Of a stretch of DNA of 64,000 bases, positions 34,539 through 43,858 are shown piece after piece (the stretch's first letter is position 1; each line of letters begins with the position of its first letter). The translations under genes and the position numbers were made by a program. The stretch comes from Sulfurovum sp. TSL6 (GTDB taxonomy: Bacteria; Campylobacterota; Campylobacteria; Campylobacterales; Sulfurovaceae). The notes beneath the pieces are model-generated. The model was not told where the DNA came from and ran no database searches. It was given only the letters and a program-made list of their open reading frames with translations. The stretch spans positions 310,001 through 374,000 of the forward strand of contig NZ_BPFJ01000001.1 of assembly GCF_019972115.1 (NCBI RefSeq). The letters run 5' to 3'.

Positions 34539-37225
34539 AAACCATTACGATTATAGACACATTCGGATTTTTCTTTCGTTCCTATTTTGCACTTCCTCCT
34601 CTGCGTAATTCGGATGGATTTCCTACGGGGCTTTTAACCGGTTTTGCCAATCTTGTGGACTCTTTGCATCGTGACCATAGTACTGATTATCTGGTTTTTG
34701 CTTTGGATGCAAAAGGCAGAACATTCCGTAATGATCTCTATCCGGAATACAAAGCCCACCGTGAGGCAGCACCGGATGATCTGATTAAACAGCTTCCTGT
34801 TGCTATAGAATGGATAGAACAAATGGGTTTTGCCAATCTCTCAAGAGAAGGATTTGAAGCGGATGATGTCATCACGACGGTTACAAAATTTGCAAGAGAG
34901 AAAGGGTTAAAGGTACGTATAGTATCACATGATAAAGATCTCTATCAGATGATCGATGATGGCGTAGTGGTCATGTATGATTCTGTCAAAAAGCAAGAAG
35001 TAGATGAACAGGCATGTGTGGATAAATTCGGTGTACGCCCTAAAGACTTTATCAATTTTCAAGCCATACTGGGGGACAGTTCAGACAATATCCCCGGTGT
35101 AAAAGGGATAGGAAAAGTAGGTGCATCGAAACTTATCAATCAGTATCATACACTTGAAGCTATCTATGATGATATTGAGAATTGCGGTACACCGCGTATA
35201 CAGAAACTTCTTTTGGAAAGTAAAGATAAAGCATTCTTATCCCGTGAATTGGTTACCATGAGAACAGACGTTTTTAAAGACATCGATGTGGAAAGCTTTG
35301 TCTTTGAAGACAAGAATTACCTCTCTTGTCTACTCGAAGAGTTTGAAAAGTATGAGATGAAGCAAGCCATCAAAAAAGCGAAAGTAGGGCTGGAAGAAAC
35401 AGACTGTCCGGTAGTAGAAAAACCAAAAAGTCCAGGTCTCAGTTTTGAAGCAGTTACGTTAGACAGTAAAGAGAAGCTAAACAGTGTAATAGAAAGCATA
35501 GATAAAGATGCGATAGTGGCCTTTGATACAGAAACCACAGGACTGGATACTAAAGTAGCCAAACTGGTAGGGTTCAGCTTCTGTTTGGATGCCCAAAAAG
35601 CATACTATGTACCTGTGGGGCACAATTACCTGGGGGTAGAAGCACAGGTAAGTCTTGATGATGCGATCAGCGCACTCAAAAAGCTAATGACATTCCAGGT
35701 CGTGGGACAAAACCTTAAATTTGACTTTTCGTTACTCTATAACCAGTTTGATATGGAGCCGATCATACCCTATGCAGATACGATGATCATGGCATGGCTT
35801 TCAAACCCTGGAAGTAAAGTGGGGCTTGATACACTTGCCAAGACATTTTTCAAATATGAGATGAAGCCTTTTAAAGAGATGGTTAAGAAAGGAGAAGATT
35901 TCTCAGCAGTTTCTATAGAGGATGCTACTTTTTATGCGGCAGAAGATGCGTGGATGACCTATCTTCTCTATGGCGCGATCAAAAAGAAAATGGAACTCTC
36001 TTCACTCACTCCTCTTTTGAAAGAAGCTAAAAATGTAGAGTATCCGTTTATGAATGTTTTGATACGTATGGAACGTCTGGGTATTAAAATAGATCCTTCT
36101 AAACTGGAAGCACTTCAAAAAACACTCAGTGAAGATCTTGCTACCTTGACTTCAGAGATCTATGAACTCAGCGGATCTGAGTTTAATATCAAATCGACAC
36201 AACAGTTAGGCGTAGTACTCTTTCAACAACTGGGACTCAAAGGCGGGAAGAAAACAAAGACAGGATACAGTACCAATGAAGCGGTATTAAGTTCACTGGT
36301 CGGGGAACATCCTATTATAGAAAAGATCCTTGAGTACCGTGAATATCAGAAGATACTCTCTACCTATGTGGACCCTTTGCTTAAGCTGGCCAATAGCGAT
36401 GAGCACAGTCGCATCTATACTTCTTTTGGTCAAACGGGTACAGCGACGGGACGTTTAAGTTCACGTGATCCTAACTTACAGAATATTCCTGTGCGTTCAG
36501 CACTCGGACGCTCGGTAAGAGAAGCTTTTGTAGCTAAAGAGGGCTATAAATTGATCAGTATTGATTACTCTCAAATAGAACTTCGACTTCTTGCACACTT
36601 TTCAAAAGATGCCGCTCTTATGGATGCTTTTAATAAAGGCGTAGATATTCACCTAGCGACTGCGATTAAACTTTTTGGAGAAGATGAGGCTAAAGAAAAA
36701 CGGAACTTGGCAAAATCTGTCAACTTTGGTCTACTCTACGGTATGGGACCGAAAAAACTCTCTGAAGATGTAGGAATAGCACAAGTAGAAGCCAAAGAGA
36801 TCATCAAGAACTACTTTGCATCGTTCCCTACAGTCAAAAGTTTTCTTGAAGGTATTCAAGAGCGTGTCAAGATAGACGGTTATGTGGAAACCATACTGAA
36901 AAGAAGACGTATATTTGATTATGAGAATGCCAACGGGATGCAAAAAGCAGCCTATATGCGTGAATCAGTCAACACCGTTTTCCAAGGAAGTGCCGCAGAC
37001 CTTATAAAACTCTCTATGAATCAGATAGACACGATGATACGTGAAGAGAACCTGGATGCATTTATGCTATTACAGATACACGATGAACTTATCTTTGAAG
37101 TGAAGGAAGAAAAAGTAGAAGAGATCTCTAAACGTTTTGTACATACGATGGAGAATGTATTGGAGTTGGATGTTCCATTGGAGTGTTCCGTAAGTGTAGG
37201 CGATAGCTGGGGAGAGTTAAAGTAA
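34535..37225 (+). CDS. polA: DNA polymerase I
   Basis: An 896-residue family A polymerase. The 5'-3' exonuclease domain covers about 1-290 (IIDTFGFFFRSYFAL, DSSDNIPGVKGIGKVGASKL), the 3'-5' proofreading domain about 310-500 with an intact DTETTGLDT motif, and the polymerase domain the rest (SRDPNLQNIPVR, SIDYSQIELRLLAHFS, QIHDELIFEV). So proofreading is likely active, unlike in some species where the middle domain has lost its metal ligands. It is coupled to uvrA and is followed after one base by the FGE-like gene. Confidence 0.98.
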   Translation: MKTITIIDTFGFFFRSYFALPPLRNSDGFPTGLLTGFANLVDSLHRDHSTDYLVFALDAKGRTFRNDLYPEYKAHREAAPDDLIKQLPVAIEWIEQMGFANLSREGFEADDVITTVTKFAREKGLKVRIVSHDKDLYQMIDDGVVVMYDSVKKQEVDEQACVDKFGVRPKDFINFQAILGDSSDNIPGVKGIGKVGASKLINQYHTLEAIYDDIENCGTPRIQKLLLESKDKAFLSRELVTMRTDVFKDIDVESFVFEDKNYLSCLLEEFEKYEMKQAIKKAKVGLEETDCPVVEKPKSPGLSFEAVTLDSKEKLNSVIESIDKDAIVAFDTETTGLDTKVAKLVGFSFCLDAQKAYYVPVGHNYLGVEAQVSLDDAISALKKLMTFQVVGQNLKFDFSLLYNQFDMEPIIPYADTMIMAWLSNPGSKVGLDTLAKTFFKYEMKPFKEMVKKGEDFSAVSIEDATFYAAEDAWMTYLLYGAIKKKMELSSLTPLLKEAKNVEYPFMNVLIRMERLGIKIDPSKLEALQKTLSEDLATLTSEIYELSGSEFNIKSTQQLGVVLFQQLGLKGGKKTKTGYSTNEAVLSSLVGEHPIIEKILEYREYQKILSTYVDPLLKLANSDEHSRIYTSFGQTGTATGRLSSRDPNLQNIPVRSALGRSVREAFVAKEGYKLISIDYSQIELRLLAHFSKDAALMDAFNKGVDIHLATAIKLFGEDEAKEKRNLAKSVNFGLLYGMGPKKLSEDVGIAQVEAKEIIKNYFASFPTVKSFLEGIQERVKIDGYVETILKRRRIFDYENANGMQKAAYMRESVNTVFQGSAADLIKLSMNQIDTMIREENLDAFMLLQIHDELIFEVKEEKVEEISKRFVHTMENVLELDVPLECSVSVGDSWGELK

Positions 37226-37226
37226 T

Positions 37227-37934
37227 ATGTTGAAATCATATTTTGATGATAATTTTGTTCAGCTTCCTCGAGGGTCATTTCTTATGGGGTCTGATGACGC
37301 ACTTGCCAAAGAGAGAGAAAAACCTCTGCATGAAGTGCATATCGACTATGATGTTGCTATGGCCAAGAGGCAGGTGACGGTAGAAGAGTATATGCTCTTT
37401 GCACAGGCCACAGGAGCAGAAGTACCTGAAGAGCGACATGAACATCTTGGTTTTGATGTACCTGTAAGACGTGTTCGTTATCATGATGCGAAGGCGTATT
37501 GTGCATGGAAGACACAAAGAGATGGTGTAACCTACAGACTTCCTACAGAAGCTGAATGGGAATATGCCTGCAGGGCGGGAAGTACAGGAAATTATTGTTT
37601 TGGTGATGAGGTAACAGAATTTGGTGACTATGCCTGGTATGCAGATAACTCAGAAGGTGTGACGCATGATGTCGGTACAAAAAAGCCAAATGCATGGGGA
37701 TTGTACGATATGCACGGAAATGTATGGGAGTGGTGTGCAGACTGGTACAGTGAAAATTATGACCATACACCTACAGATGGATCAGCCTATAAAATATCCA
37801 ATGAAAAAGGCAGGGTCCTACGTGGCAGTTCCTGGAATGGAAGTGCTGAGAACAGCCGCTGTTCTTCCCGGATCAATCTGGGCTCTGGCGGACGCAACTA
37901 TTTTGTAGGGTTTCGTGTACTGATAGAACTATAG
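37227..37934 (+). CDS. Formylglycine-generating enzyme (SUMF1) family protein
   Basis: A 235-residue protein with the FGE-sulfatase fold: PRGSFLMGSDDA, YRLPTEAEWEYACRAG, GLYDMHGNVWEWCADWY and RVLRGSSWNGS. The family includes the sulfatase-activating enzyme, ergothioneine EgtB and many proteins with unknown roles. Here there is no sulfatase nearby, and the two active-site cysteines of true FGE are not both obvious, so sulfatase activation is not supported. Its ATG is one base after the polA stop, so it belongs to the uvrA-polA unit. No signal peptide. Confidence 0.83.
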   Translation: MLKSYFDDNFVQLPRGSFLMGSDDALAKEREKPLHEVHIDYDVAMAKRQVTVEEYMLFAQATGAEVPEERHEHLGFDVPVRRVRYHDAKAYCAWKTQRDGVTYRLPTEAEWEYACRAGSTGNYCFGDEVTEFGDYAWYADNSEGVTHDVGTKKPNAWGLYDMHGNVWEWCADWYSENYDHTPTDGSAYKISNEKGRVLRGSSWNGSAENSRCSSRINLGSGGRNYFVGFRVLIEL

Positions 37935-38012
37935 TTTCGGTCTCTAATGCAACACTGATCAAATAATAAGAGTAAAATTATATTAATTAACAAATGGTTA
38001 ACATAGATCCGT

Positions 38013-38018
38013 TATAAT
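38013..38018 (+). promoter_or_regulatory. TATAAT -10 box ahead of ccsBA
   Basis: A perfect TATAAT sits 32 bases before the ccsBA start. The tract TAATTAACAAATGGTTAAC lies upstream; no strong -35 is seen. Confidence 0.55.
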
Positions 38019-38050
38019 CCTTTTACTTAATTGACAAGGGGATATGAGAG

Positions 38051-41000
38051 ATGAAGTATATTTTTTCCATGAAAATGGCTGTGTTTATGTTGTTTGCGTT
38101 TGGTGCACTGGTGGGGACCGCAACGTTTATAGAAAATGACTATGGTACGCAAACAGCTAGAGCACTGATCTATAAAGCACAATGGTTTGAAGTTTTTTTG
38201 GGCTATTTTGTGGCTATTCTTGTTTACAACATCATCAAATATAAAAGCTATAAAACCAAACCTGCTGTTTTCCTCTTCCACTTTTCATTTCTAGTCATTG
38301 CATTAGGGGCACTTGTGACACGTTACATAGGATACGAAGGTGTCATGCATATACGTGAAGGAGATTCAAGTCATACGATGCTTTCAGATGCAAAGGTTTT
38401 GCAAATCCATGCTACAGAAGGTGAGAAGAGTGCAACGTTTGAAAAAGAGCTTTACTTCTCAACGATGACGGACAATGATTTAACTGAGACTCTTACAGTT
38501 GGAGATAAAAAAGTACAAGTAGAATTACTCAAGTATTTACCCACAGCACAGGAAAAAGCAGTACCGTCTGAAGAAGGAAAAAAACTTTTAGAACTGAAGA
38601 TCTCAACAGGTCAAAAAGGTGAAATATACTATATTGCAAAAGGTGAAAGAAAAGACTTCGGCGGTTTTTATCTAGGATATGAGATCGAACCTACGACCGA
38701 TAAACCTACTTTCCTTATAAAAGAAGAGGGTAGCGACTATAAAGTGCATTTTCCTTTTGTACTGAAGACACTTAATATGAACGATAGAAGCTCAGGTGAA
38801 TTGAATGCAGGTGAAAATGAGTTTAAGAACAGAATGTTATACCGATTTGGATCAAATGCTATCGTTTTGAAAGATATACATGAAAAAGCTATTGTGAAGT
38901 TGGACTCTCATGATATCAAGACCCAAAGAGGTCAGGCTGAGTATATGCAGTGGAAAGTAAGTGTAGGAGATGAGAGTAAGATCATTACGACTCGACCGTA
39001 TCAAGGTAAAAGCGGAAAAGTAAAACAAATGGAACTCAATGGCGTACACATTGATATGCATGTAGGGGCGAAGCTAATAAACTTGCCATTTTCTATCAAG
39101 CTTGAAAACTTTGAATTAGAGCGTTACCCAGGTTCTATGACACCTGCATCCTACTCCAGTGATGTAGTACTGATCGACAAAGAACAAGATATCAACATGC
39201 CGTATAAAATCTATATGAACCACATTCTTGACCATAGAAACTACCGTTTCTTCCAGTCATCCTATGACCCGGATGAAAAAGGTACAGTGCTTTCTGTGAA
39301 CCATGATCCGGGAACTCTGCCTACATACATTGGATATATATTGCTGACGATTGGGATGATCTGGTCTCTGTTCTCACCTAGCGGAAGATTTCAAAAACTT
39401 CTTAAGGGAGCAAGAAAATTACAGACATCTGCAGCAGCAGTAGCTATGGTCGCTCTTTTGGCACTCAGTCCACAAAACCTGAATGCAGCATCTCCTACTA
39501 TTGATGAAGATATGCTCAAAACAATGCAGTCCTATGATGCTGAGCATGCAAGGAACTTTGGAAAAATTGCAGTACAGGATCATCAGGGGCGTATGAAGCC
39601 TATGGATACGGTTGCCCATGATGTTATCGCTAAGATCACGGGAAGATCAGTACTTTTTGATCTAGAGCCTACACAAATGCTACTTGGAATGATCATGCAG
39701 CCTGAACTTTACCAAAATGTACCGATGATCAAAGTGGGACATAAAAAGATCGCTGTGACACTCGGATTTCCTGAAGATACAAAATATGCAAAATTTACAG
39801 ATTTCTTTTCACAGGCAGATAACAGCTATAAGATCTTTTCAGCCGTCACAGAGGCCAGTCAGAAGAAGCCGCTTGAAAAAACACAATATGACAAAGAACT
39901 CATCAAGATAGACGAAAGGGTCAATGTTGCTTTTATGGCCTATCAGGGTTCTCTTTTACGTATTTATCCAAAACCCAATGATGCCAATAACAAATGGATG
40001 GCACCTCTGGATGCGATTAAAGCATTTCCCAAAGAACAGTCTGATGCAGTAAGAATAAGTATTGCTGCATATTTCCAAATGGTAGCACAGGGATTAAAAA
40101 CAGGTAATTGGGCCAATGCAACTATTGCACTTAAAGGTATACGTCAGTACCAGGAAAAGTATGGATCCGCTGTGATACCAAGTCAAAATCATATAGATAT
40201 GGAGATCAAATACAATAAATTTGGACTCTTTGGAAAACTTGTACCTTTATACTTGATCTTAGGTCTTTTACTTTTAGTGTTTGCCTTTATCAATGTGCTT
40301 AAACCGGCATTCTCTATGAAATGGATCATGCGTATCGCATTGGCAGTGCTTATAGTAGGATTTGCTATGCATATAGTCGGATTGGGTATACGTTGGTATA
40401 TTGCAGGACATGCACCTTGGTCTAATGCCTATGAATCCATCGTGTTTATCGCTGCTTCTACAGTTCTTGCCGGAGTGATCCTGGCTAGACATTCGCCGTT
40501 TGCGTTAGCGGGTACAGCCATTTTGGCAGGTGTGACCATGGGTGTAGCACATATGAACTTCATTAACCCGGAGATCACTAACCTTGTACCTGTACTTAAG
40601 TCATATTGGCTCATGATACATGTGGCAACCATTATCTCCGGTGATGGTTTCTTCGGATTGGGTTCTATCTTATCACTTTTAGTCCTTATACTCTATATCA
40701 TCAGAGGAAAAAATGGTAGTGAAAATATTGACCGTTCCATCAAGGAGTTGACAAACCTTTCAGAAATGGGGCTTATCATAGGTCTTTTCCTTTTGACCAT
40801 AGGGAATTTCCTTGGAGGTGTTTGGGCAAATGAAAGTTGGGGACGCTACTGGGGTTGGGATGCTAAAGAGACCTGGGCTGCAGTGACCATTCTCATTTAT
40901 GCTACAGTACTTCACTTAAGATTCATTCCTGCATTGAAGTCAAACTTCATTTATAATGTATCGGCTACATGGGCATACTCAACAGTGCTTATGACATACT

Positions 41001-41140
41001 TTGGTGTAAACTATTATCTCTCAGGCTTACACTCCTATGCAGCGGGTGATCCAGTGCCTATCCCTATGTGGGTATATTATGCAGTTGCAGGATTGTTTGT
41101 ATTGACACTTTTGGCTGCTAGAAATAGAAAGTTAAACTAA
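38051..41140 (+). CDS. ccsBA: Fused cytochrome c synthase CcsBA (system II)
   Basis: A 1029-residue fusion of CcsB/ResB (N-terminal, about 1-465, with a large periplasmic domain) and CcsA/ResC (C-terminal, about 730-1029). This single protein moves heme out and attaches it to CxxCH motifs of c-type cytochromes. The heme-handling WWD motif is clear as WGRYWGWDAKETWAA, and flanking histidines occur in MHIVGLGIRW and in the LHSYAAG segment. The fusion is a hallmark of Campylobacterota such as Helicobacter and Wolinella. Two extra membrane helices and a soluble region (about 465-715) link the halves. Confidence 0.96.
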   Translation: MKYIFSMKMAVFMLFAFGALVGTATFIENDYGTQTARALIYKAQWFEVFLGYFVAILVYNIIKYKSYKTKPAVFLFHFSFLVIALGALVTRYIGYEGVMHIREGDSSHTMLSDAKVLQIHATEGEKSATFEKELYFSTMTDNDLTETLTVGDKKVQVELLKYLPTAQEKAVPSEEGKKLLELKISTGQKGEIYYIAKGERKDFGGFYLGYEIEPTTDKPTFLIKEEGSDYKVHFPFVLKTLNMNDRSSGELNAGENEFKNRMLYRFGSNAIVLKDIHEKAIVKLDSHDIKTQRGQAEYMQWKVSVGDESKIITTRPYQGKSGKVKQMELNGVHIDMHVGAKLINLPFSIKLENFELERYPGSMTPASYSSDVVLIDKEQDINMPYKIYMNHILDHRNYRFFQSSYDPDEKGTVLSVNHDPGTLPTYIGYILLTIGMIWSLFSPSGRFQKLLKGARKLQTSAAAVAMVALLALSPQNLNAASPTIDEDMLKTMQSYDAEHARNFGKIAVQDHQGRMKPMDTVAHDVIAKITGRSVLFDLEPTQMLLGMIMQPELYQNVPMIKVGHKKIAVTLGFPEDTKYAKFTDFFSQADNSYKIFSAVTEASQKKPLEKTQYDKELIKIDERVNVAFMAYQGSLLRIYPKPNDANNKWMAPLDAIKAFPKEQSDAVRISIAAYFQMVAQGLKTGNWANATIALKGIRQYQEKYGSAVIPSQNHIDMEIKYNKFGLFGKLVPLYLILGLLLLVFAFINVLKPAFSMKWIMRIALAVLIVGFAMHIVGLGIRWYIAGHAPWSNAYESIVFIAASTVLAGVILARHSPFALAGTAILAGVTMGVAHMNFINPEITNLVPVLKSYWLMIHVATIISGDGFFGLGSILSLLVLILYIIRGKNGSENIDRSIKELTNLSEMGLIIGLFLLTIGNFLGGVWANESWGRYWGWDAKETWAAVTILIYATVLHLRFIPALKSNFIYNVSATWAYSTVLMTYFGVNYYLSGLHSYAAGDPVPIPMWVYYAVAGLFVLTLLAARNRKLN

Positions 41141-41144
41141 GCCC

Positions 41145-41561
41145 TTAACCATAGTATGTCACTACAATACGGCGGTTTCCGCCGTAATCTCTGTGTTCTC
41201 CAAGATAGATCCCCTGCCAAGTACCAAGATTCATTCTACCATTGGTTATAGGAATGGTCAGTGAATTTCCAAGCATTGAAGCTTTGATGTGTGCTGGCAT
41301 ATCATCTGCCCCTTCGTAAGTGTGGATATAGTAGGGCTTGTCATCAGCAAGTTCGGTAAAAAAGTTCTCCATATCCTCACGTACAGTAGGGTCGGCATTT
41401 TCATTGATGCTAAGTGAAGCACTGGTATGTTGGATAAAAAGGTGTAAAAGTCCAGTCTCAATAGAGGGTATAGAAAGTAGCGCTTTTTCTATCTCTGAAG
41501 TAATGAGATGAAAACCTTTAGTCTTTGCTGATAGTGTGATCGTCTCTTGATATATAGCCAT
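41145..41561 (-). CDS. yjbQ: YjbQ family protein (secondary thiamine-phosphate synthase enzyme)
   Basis: A 138-residue protein of the YjbQ/UPF0047 family, a trimeric beta-sandwich with weak thiamine-phosphate synthase activity in vitro and no firmly known physiological role. The conserved core is [19 protein letters not shown], then [11 protein letters not shown] and the closing [12 protein letters not shown]. Active-site histidine and glutamate residues lie in these segments. It is convergent with ccsBA, with four bases between the stops. Confidence 0.9.
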   Translation of the reverse strand: MAIYQETITLSAKTKGFHLITSEIEKALLSIPSIETGLLHLFIQHTSASLSINENADPTVREDMENFFTELADDKPYYIHTYEGADDMPAHIKASMLGNSLTIPITNGRMNLGTWQGIYLGEHRDYGGNRRIVVTYYG

Positions 41562-41657
41562 ACTGAAGTATACTATATTTAACTATTTTTTTATCCTTAT
41601 ACCATAACATGAAGGTATTGACTTATGCTTTTAAGACCTATCTCTTCTCCTTTGTAT

Positions 41658-41663
41658 TATAAT
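41658..41663 (+). promoter_or_regulatory. TATAAT -10 box ahead of mscL
   Basis: A perfect TATAAT stands 32 bases before the mscL ATG, which in turn has AAAAAGGAC as ribosome site. Confidence 0.5.
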
Positions 41664-41694
41664 TTATGATCTTATACTATCAAAAAGGACAAGC

Positions 41695-42126
41695 ATGTTA
41701 GAAGAGTTTAAAAAGTTTCTGATCAAGGGAAATATGGTAGATATGGCAGTTGGTTTCATCTTTGGTGGGGCTTTCGCTACAGTAGTAAAGTCTATGGTTG
41801 CAAATGTAGTGATGCCTCCAGTTGGATTACTTATGGGAAGGGTTGACTTTTCTCAACTTTTTATAGCACTTGATGGCAACACATATGAAAGTATGGCTGC
41901 GTTAGATAAAGCAGGTGCACCGGCGATAAAATACGGTATGTTCATAAATGATGTGATCTCATTTGTGATCCTTGGTTTTGTGGTATTTATGTTTATTAAA
42001 TCGTACAATAAACTCAAGGAGCCTGAAACAGCTAAAACACCGACGACAAAGATATGTGGTGAATGTGCCGAGACTATTCCTCTTGCGGCAAAAAAATGTG
42101 GATACTGTGGCAATACGGACGTCTAA
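41695..42126 (+). CDS. mscL: Large-conductance mechanosensitive channel with C-terminal zinc ribbon
   Basis: A 143-residue MscL, a pentameric channel that opens under membrane tension to release solutes on osmotic downshock. The first helix (GNMVDMAVGFIFGGAFATVV) and second helix (NDVISFVILGFVVFMFI) are typical. Instead of the usual C-terminal cytoplasmic helix, the protein ends in a C4 zinc ribbon: C121-x2-C124-x10-C135-x2-C138. Such ribbons are known in some MscL proteins of other phyla. It is monocistronic, with a good promoter and a terminator hairpin. Confidence 0.93.
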   Translation: MLEEFKKFLIKGNMVDMAVGFIFGGAFATVVKSMVANVVMPPVGLLMGRVDFSQLFIALDGNTYESMAALDKAGAPAIKYGMFINDVISFVILGFVVFMFIKSYNKLKEPETAKTPTTKICGECAETIPLAAKKCGYCGNTDV

Positions 42127-42171
42127 GAGATAATATATTCCCGTCTCTCTGTACACATTTATTGTAGGATT

Positions 42172-42202
42172 AATTTGAGCCTAAGATAACAGTGCTCAAA
42201 TT
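42172..42202 (+). terminator. Terminator downstream of mscL
   Basis: AATTTGAGC (42172-42180) pairs over 9 bp with GCTCAAATT (42194-42202), followed directly by TT. The 13-base loop is larger than usual. It lies 45 bases after the mscL stop. Confidence 0.55.
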
Positions 42203-42210
42203 TTAATGAA

Positions 42211-42240
42211 AGCCTTATAACTATATAAATTTATAAGGTT
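42211..42240 (-). terminator. Hairpin downstream of the DUF3050 gene
   Basis: AGCCTTATAA (42211-42220) pairs with TTATAAGGTT (42231-42240), with one wobble and a ten-base loop. It starts 7 bases beyond the stop of the minus-strand gene. The tail on minus is only weakly U-rich (CTTTCATT). Confidence 0.4.
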
Positions 42241-42246
42241 TATGTT

Positions 42247-43038
42247 TTAGGCTGATTTCTTTTTACTTTCTTCAATCGCCAACAAAACACCATCCCAGAA
42301 TTTTATTCTGGCTTTGATCGCATGGAGAGCAGCTTCTTCGGCTTCTGCAATCTTTTCTTCATTTCCTTCACATAACAGGTCCAGCATACGTAAAGACATG
42401 GGTCCATGATGATCTCCATCAAGCTCTATATGGCGATCCAAATAATAATGAAATACTTCTGCTTCCTCACGTGATATTTTCATTTTATCAAGCAGTGCAC
42501 GGAACATTTCCGGAATAATATGTTCTCTACCTAAAGCAAATGCTGCAGCAATAACGTGAGGCTTATCGCTATGAACAAAGTTAAATGTCGTTTCCATAAA
42601 TTCTTTTGCCGGAGAAGGAATTTCAATCGTTTTTAGCGCAGTTTCCAAAGAGTCTGACGTCATTTTGTCTATAAAGGCGTTAATCAGCGTATCGCTCCCT
42701 TTTCTTACTTCTTCCATAGCTGATCTATAAAGATTAAAATGACTTGTGTAAGTGGGAGTTCCATCTTCTAGAGGAATACCCTCATCTGATTCTTCTTCTA
42801 GAACAATGTCATTGATAAAACGCTGTACCTGTGCATCACCATGAGGAAGCCATGGGGTGCTTGCCGGTGCAATTTTATTTTGCAAGTATTTAACCAAGGA
42901 CATAAAATCCCAAACCGAGTAAATGTGATGTTGCATAAAGATGGTTAAATCATCCATGTCTGTCACTGCTGCATAAACTGGGTGCGTAGCAAGTTCTTTT
43001 CTTAGGCGTTTTACATTTTCAAGTGGGAAAGTTGTCAT
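42247..43038 (-). CDS. DUF3050 family protein (heme-oxygenase-like fold)
   Basis: A 263-residue, mainly helical cytoplasmic protein matching DUF3050. His/Glu-rich segments fit a metal-binding heme-oxygenase-like bundle: FMQHHIYSVWDFMSL near residue 34, LEEESDEGIP near 79, ALGREHIIPEMF near 168 and HIELDGDHHGPMSLRML near 191. Heme-oxygenase-like diiron oxidases use similar residues for oxygen chemistry; whether this protein binds iron is inference. The upstream gap carries interlocking inverted repeats. No partner gene suggests a substrate. Confidence 0.8.
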   Translation of the reverse strand: MTTFPLENVKRLRKELATHPVYAAVTDMDDLTIFMQHHIYSVWDFMSLVKYLQNKIAPASTPWLPHGDAQVQRFINDIVLEEESDEGIPLEDGTPTYTSHFNLYRSAMEEVRKGSDTLINAFIDKMTSDSLETALKTIEIPSPAKEFMETTFNFVHSDKPHVIAAAFALGREHIIPEMFRALLDKMKISREEAEVFHYYLDRHIELDGDHHGPMSLRMLDLLCEGNEEKIAEAEEAALHAIKARIKFWDGVLLAIEESKKKSA

Positions 43039-43104
43039 AGGTCATACTCTTTTTTTAGAAATTAGTCTAACCAAAATATGTTAAAAGGAAATGAAAATGA
43101 ATGC

Positions 43105-43200
43105 GTATGCAATGATGAAATTGTATTTCTTCATTACGTGTGTATTTGCCACATGAAATATGCTTTTCTTAAAGGAATTGCATACACGAATCATGTGGTA
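43105..43200. promoter_or_regulatory. Interlocking inverted repeats upstream of the DUF3050 gene
   Basis: Pair A: GTATGCAAT (43105-43113) with ATTGCATAC (43177-43185), exact. Pair C: TGCCACATGA (43147-43156) with TCATGTGGTA (43191-43200), with one wobble. The arms cross (A, C, A', C'), so the transcript could form either stem or a pseudoknot. A third near-perfect hairpin, ATGATGAAA with TTTCTTCAT, lies at 43112-43133. On minus this is the leader region of the DUF3050 gene or the spacer after tcdA. Confidence 0.35.
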
Positions 43201-43216
43201 TTTTCATATTAGAAAA

Positions 43217-43858
43217 CTACTTGAGGATCCTCTTTATCGCTTCAGAGCAAACGGTCAGCCCTACAGCCCCTGTAACCGCTACACAGGAACCTTTTTCTTT
43301 ACATTTATCCTCTTCAGGTGAAAATACGACAGTAAAGTTTCTGTCAAATTTTGCTTTTTTGAGTTCGTTGCGTATTTTTCTAGCGAGTGCATCACCGTGC
43401 GTTTTCCAAATGGATGTGACTTCTATTTTATTGGTGTCATAACGTTTTGCTGAACCGAGTGCCATGATGAGTTTCTTATAACATTTTTTAGCGACTTCTA
43501 TTTTTACCTTTGTCGTATCTGCTGCATCTATGACGATGTCATAAGGTTCAAAATCAAACTCTTGTACCCAGGCCATTGTCATATGCTGATGGATAGTTTT
43601 GACACCTGGGTAAAGATCTTGCAGACGGTCCACTTTAACCATGCCTACTGCTTCTGAACCTATCTGTCTATTCTGGTTGGTCTCATCATAGACATCATAA
43701 TCCAAGATAGTAATGTCACTTACACCTGAACGGTAGAGACAGTCAAGTGCATAGGAGCCTACACCGCCTACACCCAGTATGAGTATCTTGGCTTTTTGCA
43801 ACTTTTCAAAGTTTTCATCTCCAAAGAGCATGCGACAACGCTGAAATCTCATAGCCAC
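43217..43858 (-). CDS. tcdA: tRNA threonylcarbamoyladenosine dehydratase (ThiF/HesA/MoeB family)
   Basis: A 213-residue E1-like adenylating enzyme. TcdA/CsdL closes the t6A-37 modification of tRNA into the cyclic form. Marks: GVGGVGSYALDCLYRSG nucleotide loop, DYDVYDETNQNRQIG, IDAADTTKVK and the C-terminal CVAVTGAVGL. It is about 55 residues shorter than E. coli TcdA, missing the C-terminal membrane-associated part, as in other Campylobacterota. It overlaps surE by 10 bases on the same strand. Confidence 0.87.
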   Translation of the reverse strand: MAMRFQRCRMLFGDENFEKLQKAKILILGVGGVGSYALDCLYRSGVSDITILDYDVYDETNQNRQIGSEAVGMVKVDRLQDLYPGVKTIHQHMTMAWVQEFDFEPYDIVIDAADTTKVKIEVAKKCYKKLIMALGSAKRYDTNKIEVTSIWKTHGDALARKIRNELKKAKFDRNFTVVFSPEEDKCKEKGSCVAVTGAVGLTVCSEAIKRILK

